A DNA stretch of 64,000 nt, taken from assembly GCA_041745535.1 (NCBI GenBank), contig JBGTIS010000030.1, forward strand, positions 1 through 64,000, given 5' to 3'. The DNA comes from JBGTIS01 sp041745535. GTDB taxonomy: Bacteria; Bacteroidota; Bacteroidia; Cytophagales; Cyclobacteriaceae. The notes beneath the pieces were generated by a model, which made no database searches, was not told where the DNA came from, and saw only the letters and a list, made by a program, of their open reading frames with translations. Shown piece after piece: positions 62,027 to 64,000 of this stretch (positions are counted from its first letter, which is position 1; each line of letters begins with the position of its first letter). Both the position numbers and the translations under genes were made by a program.

Positions 62027-63316
62027 ATGATTGATACCAATGAAATAATGCAAACCAGTGAGCAGTATCTGAATATGGATTTGCTTCGGTTTACAACCGC
62101 AGGAAGTGTAGACGACGGCAAAAGTACGTTAATAGGACGTTTACTTTACGATAGTAAGGCTATTTTTGAAGACCAACTTGATGCCATAGAAAGAACAAGT
62201 CGCAATGCCGGTGATGCCAACGTAAACCTTGCTTTATTAACCGACGGATTAAGAGACGAAAGAGAGCAGGGAATTACTATAGATGTAGCTTACCGCTATT
62301 TTGCTACCCCACGTCGTAAATTTATTATTGCTGATACCCCCGGCCATATACAGTATACCCGCAATATGGTAACAGGAGCTTCTACCGCTAACCTGGCCAT
62401 AGTATTGGTTGACGCCAGAAACGGAGTAGTAGAGCAAACTTGTCGACATGCATTTATTGCTTCCCTGCTTCAAATCAAACACTTGGTTCTTTGTGTAAAT
62501 AAAATGGATCTGGTGAATTATGAGCAGGAAGCCTTCGAAAATATTAAAAAAGATTTCAGAGCTTTTAGCTCAAAACTGGATATTCCTGATATTCAATATA
62601 TTCCGATAAGTGCATTGCGGGGCGACAATGTAGTGAATAAATCTGAAAATATGCCTTGGTATGAAGGTGCCAGTCTTTTGTATGCTTTAGAAACTGTACA
62701 AATCGCCAGCGATCTGAATCATGTAGACTGCCGGTTTCCTATACAACGGGTAATCAGGCCACAGTCTGACAAATACCATGATTATCGAGGCTATGCAGGC
62801 AGGGTTGAAGGAGGCGTTTTTAAACCTGGAGATGTGGTAATGGCATTACCCTCGGGATTTACCTCAACTATTACTTCTATTGCGACTTTGGATGGTGAAC
62901 TTGAAGAAGCATTTCCTCCCATGTCAGTGTCAATGACATTAGCCGATGATATTGACATTAGCCGTGGTGATATGATTGTAAAGCCTGATAATCAACCCAA
63001 AGTCAGTCAGGATATTGAGTTAATGATTTGCTGGTTGCACCAGAAACCAATCGCGCAAGGCGGGAAGTATGTAGTAAGACATACTACTAAAGAGGCGCGC
63101 TGTATAATTAAAGAAATAAAATATAAAGTTAATATCAATACTTTACACCGTATTGAAGACGACTTAAAAATCGGATTAAATGATATTGGAAGAATTCAAA
63201 TCAGAACCACATCACCTTTGATGCATGATTCTTACAAAAGAAACAGGCAAACTGGAAGTATAATTTTGGTTGACGAATTTACCAATGAAACAATAGGCGC
63301 AGGTATGATTTTATAA
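62027..63316 (+). CDS. cysN: Sulfate adenylyltransferase subunit 1, GTPase (CysN)
   Basis: 429-residue translation-factor-type GTPase that drives APS formation by CysD. The P-loop GSVDDGKST lies at residues 26-34, with DTPGHIQYTRNM (G3) and NKMDL (G4). The C-terminal beta-barrel domains follow. It is the unfused form without a CysC domain, in agreement with the separate cysC two genes upstream. The length is normal for CysN. It ends with an intrinsic terminator. Confidence 0.97.
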   Translation: MIDTNEIMQTSEQYLNMDLLRFTTAGSVDDGKSTLIGRLLYDSKAIFEDQLDAIERTSRNAGDANVNLALLTDGLRDEREQGITIDVAYRYFATPRRKFIIADTPGHIQYTRNMVTGASTANLAIVLVDARNGVVEQTCRHAFIASLLQIKHLVLCVNKMDLVNYEQEAFENIKKDFRAFSSKLDIPDIQYIPISALRGDNVVNKSENMPWYEGASLLYALETVQIASDLNHVDCRFPIQRVIRPQSDKYHDYRGYAGRVEGGVFKPGDVVMALPSGFTSTITSIATLDGELEEAFPPMSVSMTLADDIDISRGDMIVKPDNQPKVSQDIELMICWLHQKPIAQGGKYVVRHTTKEARCIIKEIKYKVNINTLHRIEDDLKIGLNDIGRIQIRTTSPLMHDSYKRNRQTGSIILVDEFTNETIGAGMIL

Positions 63317-63334
63317 AAATTATAAATTCAATAT

Positions 63335-63367
63335 AAAAAACTCTGATGATTTTTTCGGAGTTTTTTT
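63335..63367 (+). terminator. Intrinsic terminator after cysN
   Basis: AAAAAACTCTGA (63335-63346) pairs with TCGGAGTTTTTTT (63355-63367) with one T-G wobble, and the run of T follows the stem. It lies 18 bp after the cysN stop and ends the sulfate-activation unit. Confidence 0.8.
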
Positions 63368-63402
63368 ATTTTCTATCATATGAAGTAATTACATAAGAGC
63401 AA

Positions 63403-63436
63403 ATAAAAAAAGCACAGAAATATATATTCCTGTGCT
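63403..63436 (-). terminator. Intrinsic terminator of the PA2169-type gene
   Basis: AGCACAG (63411-63417) pairs with CTGTGCT (63430-63436) around an AT-rich loop, and read on the minus strand is followed by a T-run (A-run 63405-63410 on plus). It lies 26 bp after the end of the four-helix-bundle gene. Confidence 0.75.
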
Positions 63437-63462
63437 CTTTAGTTTAATATGGATTAATAATT

Positions 63463-63921
63463 TTAGTGAGAATGAGCTTCAGATTTGAATTCTCTAATCT
63501 GGCTCAGGGTGCCTTTAATCATATTAAATTGTTCTTGTACTTTTTCCTCAATATAAGAAGGAAGGAATCCGCTAAGTGCCTCTCCATACTTTTCGATGGC
63601 ATGCTTCTCTCCCCTTTCACATTCTTGTAACACGGCTTTCGTATCATGACCGCTTAAGCCAGCCCTAAAATCCAGCCAGCCGCGATGGAGCTTGCCTAAA
63701 AAGGAATCGTTTTCCTTTGCATCGTCTCCCCAATCTTTTATCAGAATTTCTTGTAATTCACCTCTAAATAGGGCTCTTTGCTGAGATAATCTATAAAGTA
63801 TAGGTTTTAACTCTGTATCTGTCACCTTCTCAGAAGCTTCTTTATACCCTCTTTCCCCATCTTTACAGATTTCAATAAGCTCATGTAAAGTTTCTACTGT
63901 TTTTTTATTTTTATTTTCCAT
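63463..63921 (-). CDS. PA2169/DUF2383 family four-helix-bundle protein
   Basis: 152-residue ferritin-like four-helix-bundle protein. Features: ETLHELIEICKDGERGYKEA at the start (partial quote), LSQQRALFRGELQEIL in helix 2 and CERGEKHAIEKYGEAL in helix 3. This resembles the PA2169 family (DUF2383), stress-related proteins with the bundle of ferritins but an undefined metal site. The Glu/His positions in helices 1 and 3 may bind a metal. The tail is short and His-rich (SEAHSH). It is often found with general stress genes, but no link is shown here. Confidence 0.85.
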   Translation of the reverse strand: MENKNKKTVETLHELIEICKDGERGYKEASEKVTDTELKPILYRLSQQRALFRGELQEILIKDWGDDAKENDSFLGKLHRGWLDFRAGLSGHDTKAVLQECERGEKHAIEKYGEALSGFLPSYIEEKVQEQFNMIKGTLSQIREFKSEAHSH

Positions 63922-64000
63922 ATTTTTAAAAAATTGTTTCTACAACTTAATTTAGAAATAACTTTGCCAACCGCCATTAATTATTTTCTTAATGCTTTTT

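Noticed and set aside
1..64000. CRISPR arrays, insertion sequences, prophage or integrase sites
   Set aside because: No spaced direct repeats, transposase, integrase or terminal inverted repeats were seen anywhere in the window.

Overview
The window reads as a piece of the chromosome of a gliding, aerobic member of Bacteroidota, most likely order Cytophagales. The reasons are the gliding lipoprotein GldJ, a type IX secretion (T9SS) C-terminal sorting domain on the first protein, DUF4175, BatD, a FAS1 lipoprotein, many lipobox proteins, TAnnTTTG-type -7 promoter boxes, weak ribosome binding sites and AT-rich intergenic DNA. No species can be named from the sequence alone. There is no prophage, insertion sequence or CRISPR array. 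Nearly all of it is core chromosome.

Layout. 0-7 kb: end of a T9SS-exported Omp28-like protein, an M16 peptidase, a minus-strand cluster (apbE, a beta-barrel protein, a FAS1 lipoprotein), ruvB, queG and a small conserved protein. 7-13.6 kb: BatD-like protein, aroC, a dicarboxylate/glutamate symporter, two lipoproteins of unknown role and an SRPBCC/methyltransferase pair. 13.6-19.8 kb: a MarR-controlled RND efflux operon (regulator, adaptor, pump, TolC) behind two overlapping palindromes. 19.8-26.8 kb: quinone reductase, DUF218 protein, Dps, Crp-type regulator, DoxX, CocE-type hydrolase, OsmC, a small membrane protein and a Kazal inhibitor lipoprotein. 26.8-28.1 kb: two decayed genes (a type I phosphodiesterase and an M49-like peptidase) fused by deletion. 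28.2-38.8 kb: PAP2 phosphatase, a second MarR, tandem BASS transporters, purE/purK, a membrane-anchored MutS-like ATPase, lysA, a barrel protein and an S41 protease lipoprotein. 38.9 kb: tRNA-Val(GAC).

41.1-46.3 kb looks like the chromosome origin region. A gene-free stretch at 41160-41650 is packed with DnaA boxes (TTATCCACA and TTATNCACA), mnmG (gidA) lies 3 kb to the right, and a perfect 20-bp palindrome with a parS-like core sits just upstream of mnmG. Next to it is a compact minus-strand run, DUF4175 - anti-sigma-type ATPase - ybeY - mnmG. To the right are xthA, comF, gldJ, mfd, a stand-alone cytochrome oxidase subunit III, ribD (divergent from prmC) and the sulfate-activation genes cysC, cysD and cysN. 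The window ends in a PA2169-type four-helix-bundle protein.

The points most worth a second look are the origin plus parS pair; a RibD whose deaminase half has lost every zinc and catalytic residue while the reductase half is intact; the fused double pseudogene; and a MarR operator-like palindrome with an orphan second copy 10 kb away. I found no convincing new multi-gene system.
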